This document shows positions 1-9,345 of a stretch of 36,355 bases of DNA, piece after piece. Position 1 is the stretch's first letter. Every line of letters starts with the position of its first letter. The position numbers and the translations under genes were made by a program. This stretch comes from CAYSDH01 sp964429805 (GTDB lineage: Bacteria > Bacteroidota > Bacteroidia > Flavobacteriales_D > JABDKJ01), in contig CAYSDH010000031.1 of assembly GCA_964429805.1 (NCBI GenBank), positions 1 through 36,355 on the forward strand, in the 5' to 3' direction. The notes beneath the pieces are model-generated. The model saw only the letters and a list, made by a program, of their open reading frames with translations. It had not been told where the DNA came from and searched no databases.

Positions 1-1
1 A

Positions 2-781
2 TATCCTACAAAGCCAAAGCAGCCAGTAATGGAAGACTATGAAGTGCAATACAAATGGTTTGAGACCAATAAGGAGATGAAGTCTGAGCTGAACGTACAG
101 CGATACACAAATGCTGTGGCAACCTACGAAAGAAAGATGCTGAAATACGATGCGAGAGTAGCAAAGTATCAGGATGTATGTCCTCGGTTTGGAGAGATAT
201 TAGATCAGTACTATGCAGATGTAGATGCGTGGTATGAGCGTGAAAACGAGCGCATGATCTATCATGAGCAGGTGCTAGTGGAGCAGTCAAAAAGGGATTA
301 TGCCAAAGCAAACGCTTCTCGATTAAAAGCATATAACGAGGCCTATGATAAGTATACCGTAGAGTATGGAAAGTGGATGGAACAGCAAGTGAACGAAGGG
401 CGTATGAATGGAGTCGGTCAGTTTGGCTCATACATCTTTAAGACAAAAAATCTGAACTGGGTAAACTGTGACCGTCTATATTCTATTCCGCCAAGTGATG
501 TGATGGCTGTGAAGGTAAACGCCCCAGACTATGAAGATCAACGTGTGTTTGTGATAGAAAACAACAACACGACTATCACGCAGGCATGGAAAAATAACCG
601 TGGCACTTACGAGACAAAGGCAGTGAAATCAAACAATCCATTGGTGTTTGCCTATAAGGTGGAAGATGGGCAGTTATATGCATTTAGTCAACCTGCAAAT
701 GCAAATCAAGCCATATCTATAACCTATGAGCCGGTTACGTTTAAGGAGCTGTCAGATATGATGAAAGGTATCAAGACTTAA
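2..781 (+). CDS. C-terminal part of a coiled-coil-like protein of unknown function (5' end outside window)
   Basis: The frame is open from base 2, before the first ATG at 29, so the gene most likely starts upstream of the window and about 259 residues are visible. The first ~130 residues are highly charged and rich in Tyr, Lys, Glu and Ala (for example KRDYAKANASRLKAYNEAY), which suggests a long helical or coiled-coil region. The rest looks like a compact beta-rich domain that begins with the motif LNWVNCDRLY. Closely similar 'W-[IV]-N-C-D-R' motifs occur in many uncharacterised Bacteroidota envelope proteins (recalled, not searched). I recognise no enzymatic motif. A strong intrinsic terminator lies 34 nt after the TAA stop, so this is the last gene of its transcript. 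Function unknown; the start and any signal peptide cannot be judged from here. Confidence 0.75.
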   Translation, partial: YPTKPKQPVMEDYEVQYKWFETNKEMKSELNVQRYTNAVATYERKMLKYDARVAKYQDVCPRFGEILDQYYADVDAWYERENERMIYHEQVLVEQSKRDYAKANASRLKAYNEAYDKYTVEYGKWMEQQVNEGRMNGVGQFGSYIFKTKNLNWVNCDRLYSIPPSDVMAVKVNAPDYEDQRVFVIENNNTTITQAWKNNRGTYETKAVKSNNPLVFAYKVEDGQLYAFSQPANANQAISITYEPVTFKELSDMMKGIKT

Positions 782-814
782 GTCCTAAAAATCAACCGAT
801 AAAAAACTGATTAG

Positions 815-842
815 GGCCGATGAATGATTCATCGGCCTTTTT
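815..842 (+). terminator. Rho-independent terminator
   Basis: A perfect 10-bp stem (GGCCGATGAA at 815-824, TTCATCGGCC at 828-837) with a 3-nt loop is followed directly by five T (838-842). It ends the transcript of the gene stopping at 781. The ATG at 824, which could be taken as the start of the next gene, sits inside this hairpin; this is one reason to prefer the start at 893. Confidence 0.92.
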
Positions 843-892
843 CATTTGAACCTTTCCGAGACTTGTGTGTATCAATTTCTAAATCAAAAGCC

Positions 893-2413
893 ATGAAGAA
901 GATAAGCATACCAGAACCTTGTCATGAAAACTGGGGCCAGATGAGCCCAGAGGAGCAAGGTCGTCACTGTGGTGTGTGTGACAAGGTAGTAGTTGACTTC
1001 TCCAAAAAGTCGACACCAGAAATTATAGACTATCTAGAGAGCACTCCTGGAAAAACCTGCGGTAGGTTCCGAAAAGGCCAACTTTCTGAAAGTTCCTGTG
1101 AGAGTAAAAGCTCAAATGCGGAGGTGTTGCCTGAGCTTACTGATGCATCAAGATATAGCCCAATACAGATGGCAATGCCTTATTTCAAATCCATTGCCGC
1201 GTCTGTCTTAGCCCTCGTTGGCACGGAGAGTATGATGGCTCAAGGTGACGTCAGGATGGGTAAAGTCAGCTACCCCAATGCGGATGGCGCAGTGTTGGAA
1301 CATCAAAACCTCAATACGGTGGAGCTAAAAGGGAAAGTAGAGAGTATGGCTGGAAATAAAATATCAAAGGCCAAGTTGAGTTTTTTCAACCAAGGAAAAC
1401 TTATCGGTACGGTAATGAGTGATGACAAGGGGAGCTTTGATTTTAATGTGGAGCCGGGGCGTGCGAAAGGAAATATGGTGACCGTTAAAATTCAAGCATC
1501 GGGATATGAAACTAAGATTCTCAATGAAATGGATTTGTACCGAGATCGCATTAAACTCAAAATTCGTTTGAAGGCGGAGAGCCTAAGTCCTGACATGTCG
1601 AGCATCATCGTTACAGACGAAAATGCAGAGTATAATAACTTGCTCACGTTTGGTTACGTGTCTTTAGAGCCTCAAAAAGCGAGCACTCCGCAACCACTCG
1701 AAGGCCTGCCAACTCCTGATGTTATTGCCGAATGGAAGTCAAAAGTGGGGATTTGCGATAACGTAGACGAGCCTGATAATTCAGAAATGGTTGCAAAAGA
1801 ACCCGACTGCGACTATGGCTTGATGGGAGACAGTGTGATTTTAAATCCAGAGGCTGTGCTCTGCGCGGATCAGTCGACTTTACCTCTGCCGCCTCCATCT
1901 CATCCAATTGAACCTATTGAGCTTATTGATTTTGAGATGGGAGATGTGGCGTATGTTGGAGAGGCAGAGATTGATTATACCGATACTAACGATGGAGATA
2001 CAATTAATGGAGTCATAGAACCTGAAATTGTAGAAGAGCATATAACCATGGGCTTACCTGCCCTCATTCCTCAGCTCGTAGTGCCTGAAGTTACTGAGGA
2101 GACTCAACTTGAAGTGACTCCCGCGCCAGCGACTAGTATTCCACTAGAAAAGGAGACGGATAAAAAAGTGGAACAAGGACTTTCGTTCATTCTTTATCCT
2201 AATCCGGCTCAAGACATTATTACTGTTCGCCCGAGTTGGAAAGGAAAGGCCACATATCACCTGCTGAATGCAGATGGTGCGATTATTGACGAAGGCCAAA
2301 TAAGGGAGAACGAAGAGAAACTGTCAGTCGAGAATCTGTCTTCAGGGACGTATTTGATTCGCATCAATCACAGCAGTGGACTCACTGACACGCAGCGATT
2401 CATTAAGAATTAG
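893..2413 (+). CDS. Cys-rich N-terminal membrane protein with carboxypeptidase-regulatory-like domain and T9SS type A sorting tail
   Basis: 506 residues from the ATG at 893. That start gives MKKISIPEPCHENW, the usual opening of this Bacteroidota family; an in-frame ATG at 824 lies in the upstream terminator. Order: a small N-terminal domain with Cys10, Cys26, Cys29 and Cys56 (PCHENW, CGVCDKVVVDF), which looks metal-binding or redox-active; one hydrophobic segment at about residues 97-117; a CarboxypepD_reg-like beta-sandwich at about 144-235; an acidic, Pro-rich, low-complexity region to about 425; and a C-terminal T9SS type A sorting domain (about 430-506, with YPNPAQD, SSGTYLIRI and a final FIKN). 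There is no N-terminal signal peptide, which is odd for a protein carrying a T9SS tail. The gene converges on the minus-strand gene at 2410 and the two stop codons overlap. Role unknown; domain assignment fairly sure. Confidence 0.85.
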   Translation: MKKISIPEPCHENWGQMSPEEQGRHCGVCDKVVVDFSKKSTPEIIDYLESTPGKTCGRFRKGQLSESSCESKSSNAEVLPELTDASRYSPIQMAMPYFKSIAASVLALVGTESMMAQGDVRMGKVSYPNADGAVLEHQNLNTVELKGKVESMAGNKISKAKLSFFNQGKLIGTVMSDDKGSFDFNVEPGRAKGNMVTVKIQASGYETKILNEMDLYRDRIKLKIRLKAESLSPDMSSIIVTDENAEYNNLLTFGYVSLEPQKASTPQPLEGLPTPDVIAEWKSKVGICDNVDEPDNSEMVAKEPDCDYGLMGDSVILNPEAVLCADQSTLPLPPPSHPIEPIELIDFEMGDVAYVGEAEIDYTDTNDGDTINGVIEPEIVEEHITMGLPALIPQLVVPEVTEETQLEVTPAPATSIPLEKETDKKVEQGLSFILYPNPAQDIITVRPSWKGKATYHLLNADGAIIDEGQIRENEEKLSVENLSSGTYLIRINHSSGLTDTQRFIKN

Positions 2414-2922
2414 AACCTGAAGTTTCTGTATGCTTCGTTGTATTCCCGAAAGTCGAATTTTCCCTGAGTAGCCTTCAGGTATTCCAGTGCCACCAGTCCT
2501 TTTTTAAGTCTGGTTTCAGAACCTTTGGGCTTACCTATAACATGGAGTATACTACGTTGTAGTCCGGGAGTAAGCGCGTGAAACAATACCTCTCCATCAG
2601 GGTCTTGTTTCAAAAGCTCTTCAAACTCTTCGGGGCACGGCATGCCATATTTGCTCTTGTCGTCAGCGAGTTGCACAGAGATGACATCCCCAACAGATTT
2701 GCCTACTTGCTTAAGCTCTTCATTGTTGATGATCACATAGTCAGTGCCATCTCCAAAAGGCATAAGTGCGCAGTGTTTTTCAACTTTGTTGTCAAACCGA
2801 GCAATGAGCCGGCTTATTTTCTTTGACTTCAGATTTGCAGATACTTATTCAGGCACATGGACTATGATGTAGCCCAATGAGCTACTCATCAAAACAACCT
2901 GTGCGTCAAATTCTTCTTTCAT
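2410..2922 (-). pseudogene. YdeI/OmpD-associated (DUF1905-like) family protein interrupted by an in-frame TAA
   Basis: The frame from the ATG at 2922 reads 25 codons (MKEEFDAQ...YIIVHVPE), meets TAA at 2847-2845, then continues without another stop to the TAA at 2412-2410. The total of about 169 residues matches the usual ~160 of this family. Family features are on both sides of the stop: an N-terminal strand (LGYIIVHVP) and ALMPFGDG upstream of or near the break, and the YdeI-like C-terminal half with VGDVISVQLADD, YGMPCPEEF, FHALTPGLQRS and KGSETR after it. An ATG at 2763 could restart translation, giving 117 residues without the first strands. It starts 27 nt after the ykuK-like gene on the same strand, so they are probably co-transcribed. 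Function is poorly known. The break is either a real nonsense mutation (GAA or AAA to TAA would explain it) or a base-call error. Confidence 0.8.
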
Positions 2923-2949
2923 CAGACAGGAAAGATAAAGGAATCGATA

Positions 2950-3426
2950 TTAATGGCAGAGCACATTTGCAGCCCACACGGCCATCAAAAGGTCTGGTTT
3001 CGCTTTGGCATTATAGCCTAAAGACTGGACATACCCTGAGGCGGCATTGAGCACTTTGTTAGACGGGTATTGCGGATCGGTATTATAGTCTAGATCAATC
3101 TGTGTGACTTTTATACCTAGTTCATCTTTAAAAAAGTCGGCAAGCTCGATGGAGCGCTCTAACTCGCCCCATAGTTTAGTCCACATGTCTCTAATGACAG
3201 GAATACGCTCTCTGCAGTATACTACATGCGCTCCGCGCCCAGGAAATCTAAATACTACTGTGGTGACGTATGTGGTGCGTTCGCCAAGGTTTTGACTGTC
3301 GCTGCCTATATGCACTTCGCAGTCAGGCTCATCTTTCAAAACCTGTCGCGCATAGGTGTGGAGATCAACTTCTTTACTGCGACCCATCACTAAAAATCTG
3401 TTGAATTGTAATCTCCGTTCTTCCAT
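2950..3426 (-). CDS. YkuK-type RNase H-like (DUF458) protein
   Basis: 158 residues from an ATG start. It resembles the YkuK/DUF458 family, predicted to adopt an RNase H-like fold. The acidic motif HIGSDSQ (about residues 39-45) corresponds to the first beta-strand and its metal-binding Asp. YVTTVVFRF and HVVYCRERI form the next strands, and IDLDYN plus the C-terminal KPDLLMAVWAAN supply further conserved positions. Biochemical activity has not been clearly defined for the family, so nuclease activity is inferred from the fold. It is the first gene of a probable two-gene minus-strand unit with the interrupted YdeI-like gene 27 nt downstream. I saw no TAnnTTTG promoter in the ~300 nt upstream. 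Confidence 0.8.
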   Translation of the reverse strand: MEERRLQFNRFLVMGRSKEVDLHTYARQVLKDEPDCEVHIGSDSQNLGERTTYVTTVVFRFPGRGAHVVYCRERIPVIRDMWTKLWGELERSIELADFFKDELGIKVTQIDLDYNTDPQYPSNKVLNAASGYVQSLGYNAKAKPDLLMAVWAANVLCH

Positions 3427-3737
3427 GTTTTCGTAAGGTACTACTCATATTCGTACAAATGGCATACCAGAAGAAGGGTTTGGCATCAGTTTTTCCACAA
3501 GCCAAGTGTATTAGAAATCAAGCATTCGAATAGCGGATGTACCGAAAATGGAATTCAAGCTTTCAAGAATCGATTGCTGATTAGTAGACACAGAAACGAC
3601 AGTTGACGGCTATGGTCAAGATTAATGACGTGTCAGAAAACAGGTTAAAACAAACCGTTATCACTGTCTTACACAGTATGAGAAAAAGTTAAGGTCACAA
3701 GAAGTGGCCATTAGGAGAGTGCGGAAGAAGGAGAGTT
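3427..3737. other. 311-nt intergenic region without a recognisable gene
   Basis: It lies between the start of the ykuK-like gene (minus) and the end of the giant HYR gene (minus). It should hold the promoter of the former and the terminator of the latter. Two weak hairpins are present: ACTGT/ACAGT around 3664-3678, and GGTCAC-AAGAA-GTGGCC around 3693-3709. The second is followed on the minus strand by TTAACTTTTTC, so it may be a poor terminator for the giant gene. No ORF with coding character and no tRNA was seen. Confidence 0.4.
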
Positions 3738-6700
3738 CTAGCGCTTTAACTCAATGAATCCATTCGTAGTAAAGGCCACATTTGTTTCATTGAGCCCGTT
3801 TACTTTAAGCACATAAAAATAGGTGTCAGTAGGTAATGGAGAACCTCCAGGGTCTAGTCCATTCCAGTCATTTTTGTAACCAGTAGATTGAAAGACACTT
3901 ATTCCCCATCTATTAAATACTTCGAATTGATTATCAGGATATGCTAGAATCCCTCTAATAACAAATCGCTCATTTGTTAAGTCACCATTTGGCGAAAATG
4001 CATTAGGTATGTGAAAACTATTAACCTCTATAGTCAGCTCTTGACTATTGTCTCCACATCCATCGTTGGTGATAGTCCAAGTCAACATGTTTTCACCTGG
4101 ACTTAGCGAATGTATTGCCGTCTGCGGGTCATTGGCATTATCCAATACTCCAGAGCCATGGTCTACCGTCCATACACCAACACCGACACTTGGTTCGTTT
4201 GCGTTAAGCGCATTAATCTCGTATTCAGAATCTAAAGTGAGTACAGACTCACTCAGGTGTGCTTGCGTGGCAAGCGGAGTAATGTTTAGCTCAGTAATAC
4301 ACTGGCTTTCTTGAAAACCATCGTTCGCAATCCATACAATGGATTCTGTGCTGGCATCTATATCTTCTATGGCCACAGAAGGAAAAGCAGTCAGTTCGTT
4401 ACATCCGGCATCTTGCACTACTGGAGCAGCAGCTTCGTAGTTTCCGAGTTGGTCCATGCAGAAAGTCCATTCTGGATCACAAAGAATCACGGGTGCCACA
4501 GTATCAATTACAAAGACGGTGCTCGTTCCTGTGACGTCACTATAAGGATTTGGAAGTGTCCAGACTACTTCGTGAGTCCCGAGTGGAAATAAAGCTTCTC
4601 CTGCATCGCCATTACCACTCAGTCCGAGACTAGAGATAGACCAGCTAATATCGTTCGTGTTTATATCACAGTTATGCGTCAACTCTTCGATGCTGAAGGG
4701 AATTGTTTCTTCACATTGTCCGGTATTGATGCTGGTATCTACACAATTTATTATAGGTGCTTGACTATTTTCAATTGTGATGTTGACCATGCACGAGTCT
4801 TGGTTTCCATTATTATCGGTGACATAAAACCACAGACCATGTGTGCCTACATTGTCGCAATAAAACACAGTGTCTGCAACATTATAAGTTAGTTCTCCAC
4901 TGTTATCATAACTCTCTGGTCCAAATACTGAGTCGGGCACAGCACTTAAGTCAAACTCTCCGAGACTGTTTAGATAGAAGGTAGTATCTGAAATACATAT
5001 CGCAGAAGGCGGAATTAAATCGCTTACTGTAATTATGGACGAACAGCTACTTGCTTGGCTGCTCGCATCAGTCAAAGTCATGGTGACTGGTAAGACTCCT
5101 ACAGAGGTGAACGTGCTTTGGCTTAATGCCCAATCGGTTATCGCGCAGTTGTCAGTAGAGCCACTATCGACTAGTATTGGCTCAATGGATACACTGCTTG
5201 AAGTTAATTCAATATTAAGGGAGTCGTAGCACAAGGCCACAGGTGGGCTGGTGTCATTGACTATGACGTCAAAATTGCATGTTTGCTGATTACCAAATTG
5301 GTCTTGAACAAACACCACAATTTCAGTTAGTCCTTGCCCAAATGAATTTGATACTGAATAGTCGTTGCTAAAATCTATCAATTGACCGTTACTGTCATAA
5401 CGCTCCCAGCTTAATGGGAAATCGTATGCTACAGATGGACAGTTATCTCTTAGCGGCACTTGCACAGAGTCTGCGATTACTTCGCTATATAAGTTGATGT
5501 CTATAGAGCATGAATTAGTCAAACTAAAATGCTGCGTGCCTGGGCATATGGGCTGCAGATTCACGGTGTCTGTCACCGTCACTGAAGATTGACACTCTGC
5601 GCTCTGATTAGAGTCGTGGTCTACCACAATATAGTTTAGTTCGTTTACGCCATAAGAAAATTCCTGTCCGCTAGCCGAGCCTGTATATGCAGGGTCATTG
5701 ATTCCATTTATCGTGTATTCTACAGTATAATTTTCGCAGTTGTCTGTGGGAGTAGGAGACAAGTCGTGAGTAACCGTAACTGAGCAGTTATTGTTAATGA
5801 GAGCATCAGCCACCACGGTAATATCAGCAGGACACTCAATCGTAGGAGCATGAGGGTCTATGACAAATACAGAGTAACTGCACTCAACTAAACCAGTTTG
5901 AAAAGTTGCATCATTTGAGGCTTCAAATTGAACGATATACACACCAGGTCCCAGCTCCACATCTGTTGGTATAGGCAGCTCACCTTGGAAAAGGACGTTT
6001 GTATTACTGTCATCTAAAACTGTAAACCTCGAGTAGTAAGTGCAATTGTCATCGAGCTGAGTAGGACTGAGGCTTGAAAATGAAGCGTAACAAGAAGTTG
6101 GAGGCAGCGATAATGTGACGTCATTTTCGGGACACTCTAACTGGGGCAATGTGTTGTCTTGGATGGTAATGTTAGTCTCACATACTTCTGAGAGGCCAAA
6201 ATCGTTAGTGGCAAACGAACGGAAGAAATAGGACCCCAGACTAAGATTGCCAACAAAAGGGGCCATTCCTGAAGCTATGGTAATTCCAGCAGAATCTAGT
6301 TCATACGAATAAGTCAATGAACCGCACGCTTCAGAAAACTGAATCATACTCAAATCGGTATCTTGGTTAAAGTTATAGCTGCAAAAATCATTAACGTTAA
6401 AAAAGGTGTCAGTGGCACATGATTCTAAAACTGGATGAGTCGTGTCCTCTAGACTGACCAAGTATGAGCACACTTCAGATGCGTTACCTAAGGAGTCAGT
6501 CACGGTATATTGAACTGTATAAAGGCCCACAGGGTGATTTGAAAACAAGACTGTTCCAGATTTATCAAAAGCAGCGCCCGTTAGTGCTACGTTTGACTGA
6601 TGCTCTAGTACAACAGTCCCGCTTTCATCAAGCAGTGACACATCAGCAGTAACAGGATTGCAGTCAGAGACCGCAATTGTCACAGCGATACTCGCTAAGC

Positions 6701-9248
6701 AATCGTTGCTCTCATCAACTGGCATCACGTCAACGAATCCATTTCCCGGACAGTTTTGCAATACAGGTCCACTTTCGTCTACCACTTCAACAAAAACTGG
6801 ACAAGTGAGTTCAGCATCATCTCCAGCAAATGTGAGTTCAATCGTGTTTACTCCAAGTGAGTAGTGGTCGGCAAGTGCGTCTGAAGAAAAGCTGTTTATT
6901 GCATCTCCGTGACAGTCTGCGGCAGTCCAATCATTGACAAACGGAAACTCCTCAGGTAATGAACCAAAGCAATTATTTGTTGCGGCAATCCTCAAGGTAG
7001 AATCACAACCTGAAAAAGAAGGTACAGCAGTAGTTACAACATCAACTAAAAAAGAACAGGTCTCCAATGATCCATCCGCTGTGTGGACATTAGCCGTAAC
7101 CTCATGAGGTGAAAGTCCATTCGTAGATGTAAATTGGTATTCTGAAAGTTCGATATCGGTGTATTGCTCTGCCGAGGAGTTGACTGTATAACTTACATTT
7201 TCTACGGAACAGACACCTGAGAAGTCTGGAATATTGACCATTCCGAAAGGAGGGGCCACCATTTCACAGTCGTCTAACACTAATTCAATGTCATAGGCGG
7301 CACAGATTGAACCTACATTTTCGCTGACAATTGGCTGAATAAGTATGACATCAGAGGAGTCACAGGTTCCACATTCGCCACTAGCTAATAATCTGTATGA
7401 AATAGGGTCACTGACTGTAAAAGTTAACTCGTCATTTGCTGGAGCGACATTAGTCCATGTATTTTCATTAGGCAATTGATACTGCCACAAAAGCTCACCA
7501 CTTGACCCTGTGGTAGTAAGTGTGATTAACTTACCTGCACACAGTTGTTCATCACTTATATCAGTCACTGTACCTACAGAAGCTGTGTCACAGCAATTGT
7601 CACTAAATAACATAAACTCACTGTCCATTTTTCCAAGAAATACCTGGTCATGGGTGTTGGGGATTGCGCTGACTATGACGTCAGGGTCTTTCTCTATAGA
7701 TCCAGTCACGACAATTCCTGGCAAAACATCTTTGCCTGGAGATTGGTCAAGAATCAAGTCAATTCCAAATAGTATGTCATCATCAAACCGTTGCATGAGG
7801 TTGAACTCAGACAACTTGCCATCTGACGTTTGCATCCTAGCCACGAACATATTTTTTTGACCAAACACCAAATCTGGGTTTATGGTTGTACTTGAACCGA
7901 GATGCTCATTATAAGTCAGAGAGCCTTCAAGAGTTCCGCATAAGTACAAACTACCATATCCATCAGCAGACATGTCTAGTACTGGAGAGGCATATCTGCC
8001 AGTAGCTGAAGAGTTGGTGTAGTGCAACCAAGTTGCGTAGCCATCATTTTTATCCAGTTTAAATATTAACGGACGATAACCATTCGAGTCGCTTGTTTCA
8101 AAGACTTCATCTCCATTTTCAGATTCGTAATGTATTTTCTCATCAGTATCTCCAGAAAAAGAGAGATATAAGCCATTGCAGTCTGACGTAATATTCGGGA
8201 AGAACATGTTGTTGTCGTCTTGAATAAAGTACCTCTTCCATTGGGGGATTCCTGTGTAGTCAAATTCAGCAACCATCACGTCTCGGTCTGGACTCAGCGG
8301 TTGACCTCCGTAGAAGTATGGGTTTCCATCACTACCGTGTATACTGTCATCAGTTCGAGATAAATAAATGAGAAACATTCCCTCATCTGAACAGTGTAAG
8401 TCTGTTGCTCTGAAATTACGTGTAAACCAGTAGCTTGAACTCGAAACAAAGTCGTTGTCCTGAGAGCCTACGAAGGCGTGCCATTGATAATCACCGCTTG
8501 CACCGTCTAAGGCAATCAAGGCATATGAATTGCTTCCACCATAACCGTTGATAATCGAGCCTGTATTTTGCACTTCAGGCACAGTATAGTCGTCAATGTT
8601 TGGGTCCCCATTTGGGATAGTCATGTCGTTATTAGAATTGTCAAAAGCAATTACAGAATAAACGATACCATTATTACTAGAGATGGACATACCTCCATCA
8701 TTCATGGTGCCACCTAATAGGTAAAACCATAAAACATCTCCAGTGTTTGGGTCTAAAGAGGCAATAAAGGCGGTGGACTCATTAGGGGCTGAGTTATTAT
8801 CCGCAGTATAAAAGATTGACTCGGAGCTTGTGGAACTTCCCACAAACCTGTGAAACTCAAAATTGGCGGTGTATAGTCCAGTTACGTAAAGATTAGTATC
8901 GTTAGACCAGACGTCAGTGACAGAGCTATTTCCTCCTCCAATCATATGTAGAGTCCATTTCAGCTCTTCATTGTTGTCAACAGAATAGATTATTCCTCTT
9001 TTATCTGAATTGGTACTATTTGCATTAACGTGATCGTAGTAGCCAACCATGTGTGTGTTACCAGACACTTGGTCATACGAGACCGCTAACCCTCGGCTGG
9101 AAAAAGCATCATTTGAATTATCAGGTTGGTCAAGTAACAAATACCAGTCAAATCCCAAATCTAAAATGTCATCTTGCGAATGACACCGATTAGGTAAGAA
9201 GGCCAGGCAAATAAGCGCAGCCATGAATATTTTTATGGTCAATCTCAA
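3738..9248 (-). CDS. Giant secreted HYR-repeat protein with T9SS type B (gliding-motility) C-terminal domain
   Basis: 1836 residues starting at TTG (9248). This start gives a proper signal peptide (MRLTIKIFMAALICLAFLP, cleavage near CHSQ, residue 25); an ATG eight codons later would leave almost no charged n-region. Residues ~26-555 look like a beta-propeller of SBBP type, with repeated units such as GDVLWFYLLGG and SGDYQWHAFVG. From ~640 to ~1640 there are many Ig-like/HYR-type modules, each with the 'cysteine-P, D-N-C' signature (ECPADITV, PTDNCENY, STDNCAITDW) and paired Cys. A PKD-like module follows. The last ~91 residues (3741-4013) are the type B sorting domain: IPNAFSPNGD, FEVFNRWG, DWNG and TDTYFYVL. 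This predicts export by T9SS and surface attachment; adhesion or matrix binding is a guess. No enzyme motif was seen. Confidence 0.9.
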   Translation of the reverse strand: MRLTIKIFMAALICLAFLPNRCHSQDDILDLGFDWYLLLDQPDNSNDAFSSRGLAVSYDQVSGNTHMVGYYDHVNANSTNSDKRGIIYSVDNNEELKWTLHMIGGGNSSVTDVWSNDTNLYVTGLYTANFEFHRFVGSSTSSESIFYTADNNSAPNESTAFIASLDPNTGDVLWFYLLGGTMNDGGMSISSNNGIVYSVIAFDNSNNDMTIPNGDPNIDDYTVPEVQNTGSIINGYGGSNSYALIALDGASGDYQWHAFVGSQDNDFVSSSSYWFTRNFRATDLHCSDEGMFLIYLSRTDDSIHGSDGNPYFYGGQPLSPDRDVMVAEFDYTGIPQWKRYFIQDDNNMFFPNITSDCNGLYLSFSGDTDEKIHYESENGDEVFETSDSNGYRPLIFKLDKNDGYATWLHYTNSSATGRYASPVLDMSADGYGSLYLCGTLEGSLTYNEHLGSSTTINPDLVFGQKNMFVARMQTSDGKLSEFNLMQRFDDDILFGIDLILDQSPGKDVLPGIVVTGSIEKDPDVIVSAIPNTHDQVFLGKMDSEFMLFSDNCCDTASVGTVTDISDEQLCAGKLITLTTTGSSGELLWQYQLPNENTWTNVAPANDELTFTVSDPISYRLLASGECGTCDSSDVILIQPIVSENVGSICAAYDIELVLDDCEMVAPPFGMVNIPDFSGVCSVENVSYTVNSSAEQYTDIELSEYQFTSTNGLSPHEVTANVHTADGSLETCSFLVDVVTTAVPSFSGCDSTLRIAATNNCFGSLPEEFPFVNDWTAADCHGDAINSFSSDALADHYSLGVNTIELTFAGDDAELTCPVFVEVVDESGPVLQNCPGNGFVDVMPVDESNDCLASIAVTIAVSDCNPVTADVSLLDESGTVVLEHQSNVALTGAAFDKSGTVLFSNHPVGLYTVQYTVTDSLGNASEVCSYLVSLEDTTHPVLESCATDTFFNVNDFCSYNFNQDTDLSMIQFSEACGSLTYSYELDSAGITIASGMAPFVGNLSLGSYFFRSFATNDFGLSEVCETNITIQDNTLPQLECPENDVTLSLPPTSCYASFSSLSPTQLDDNCTYYSRFTVLDDSNTNVLFQGELPIPTDVELGPGVYIVQFEASNDATFQTGLVECSYSVFVIDPHAPTIECPADITVVADALINNNCSVTVTHDLSPTPTDNCENYTVEYTINGINDPAYTGSASGQEFSYGVNELNYIVVDHDSNQSAECQSSVTVTDTVNLQPICPGTQHFSLTNSCSIDINLYSEVIADSVQVPLRDNCPSVAYDFPLSWERYDSNGQLIDFSNDYSVSNSFGQGLTEIVVFVQDQFGNQQTCNFDVIVNDTSPPVALCYDSLNIELTSSSVSIEPILVDSGSTDNCAITDWALSQSTFTSVGVLPVTMTLTDASSQASSCSSIITVSDLIPPSAICISDTTFYLNSLGEFDLSAVPDSVFGPESYDNSGELTYNVADTVFYCDNVGTHGLWFYVTDNNGNQDSCMVNITIENSQAPIINCVDTSINTGQCEETIPFSIEELTHNCDINTNDISWSISSLGLSGNGDAGEALFPLGTHEVVWTLPNPYSDVTGTSTVFVIDTVAPVILCDPEWTFCMDQLGNYEAAAPVVQDAGCNELTAFPSVAIEDIDASTESIVWIANDGFQESQCITELNITPLATQAHLSESVLTLDSEYEINALNANEPSVGVGVWTVDHGSGVLDNANDPQTAIHSLSPGENMLTWTITNDGCGDNSQELTIEVNSFHIPNAFSPNGDLTNERFVIRGILAYPDNQFEVFNRWGISVFQSTGYKNDWNGLDPGGSPLPTDTYFYVLKVNGLNETNVAFTTNGFIELKR

Positions 9249-9345
9249 TGAGACAGTATTAGGTCTATCTCATTTTATACGGGCTTTAACCCTAATTGTT
9301 ACGGTAGAGATCTGCTAGTTGACATAGTTATTGTCAGGGCCAATA

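Noticed and set aside
824..892. Upstream start (ATG at 824) for the Cys-rich T9SS-tailed protein
   Set aside because: It lies inside a perfect terminator hairpin, and the conserved family opening begins at the ATG at 893.
7510..7860. 116-codon plus-strand frame opposite the giant HYR gene
   Set aside because: Antisense shadow; the minus-strand frame carries clear domains throughout.
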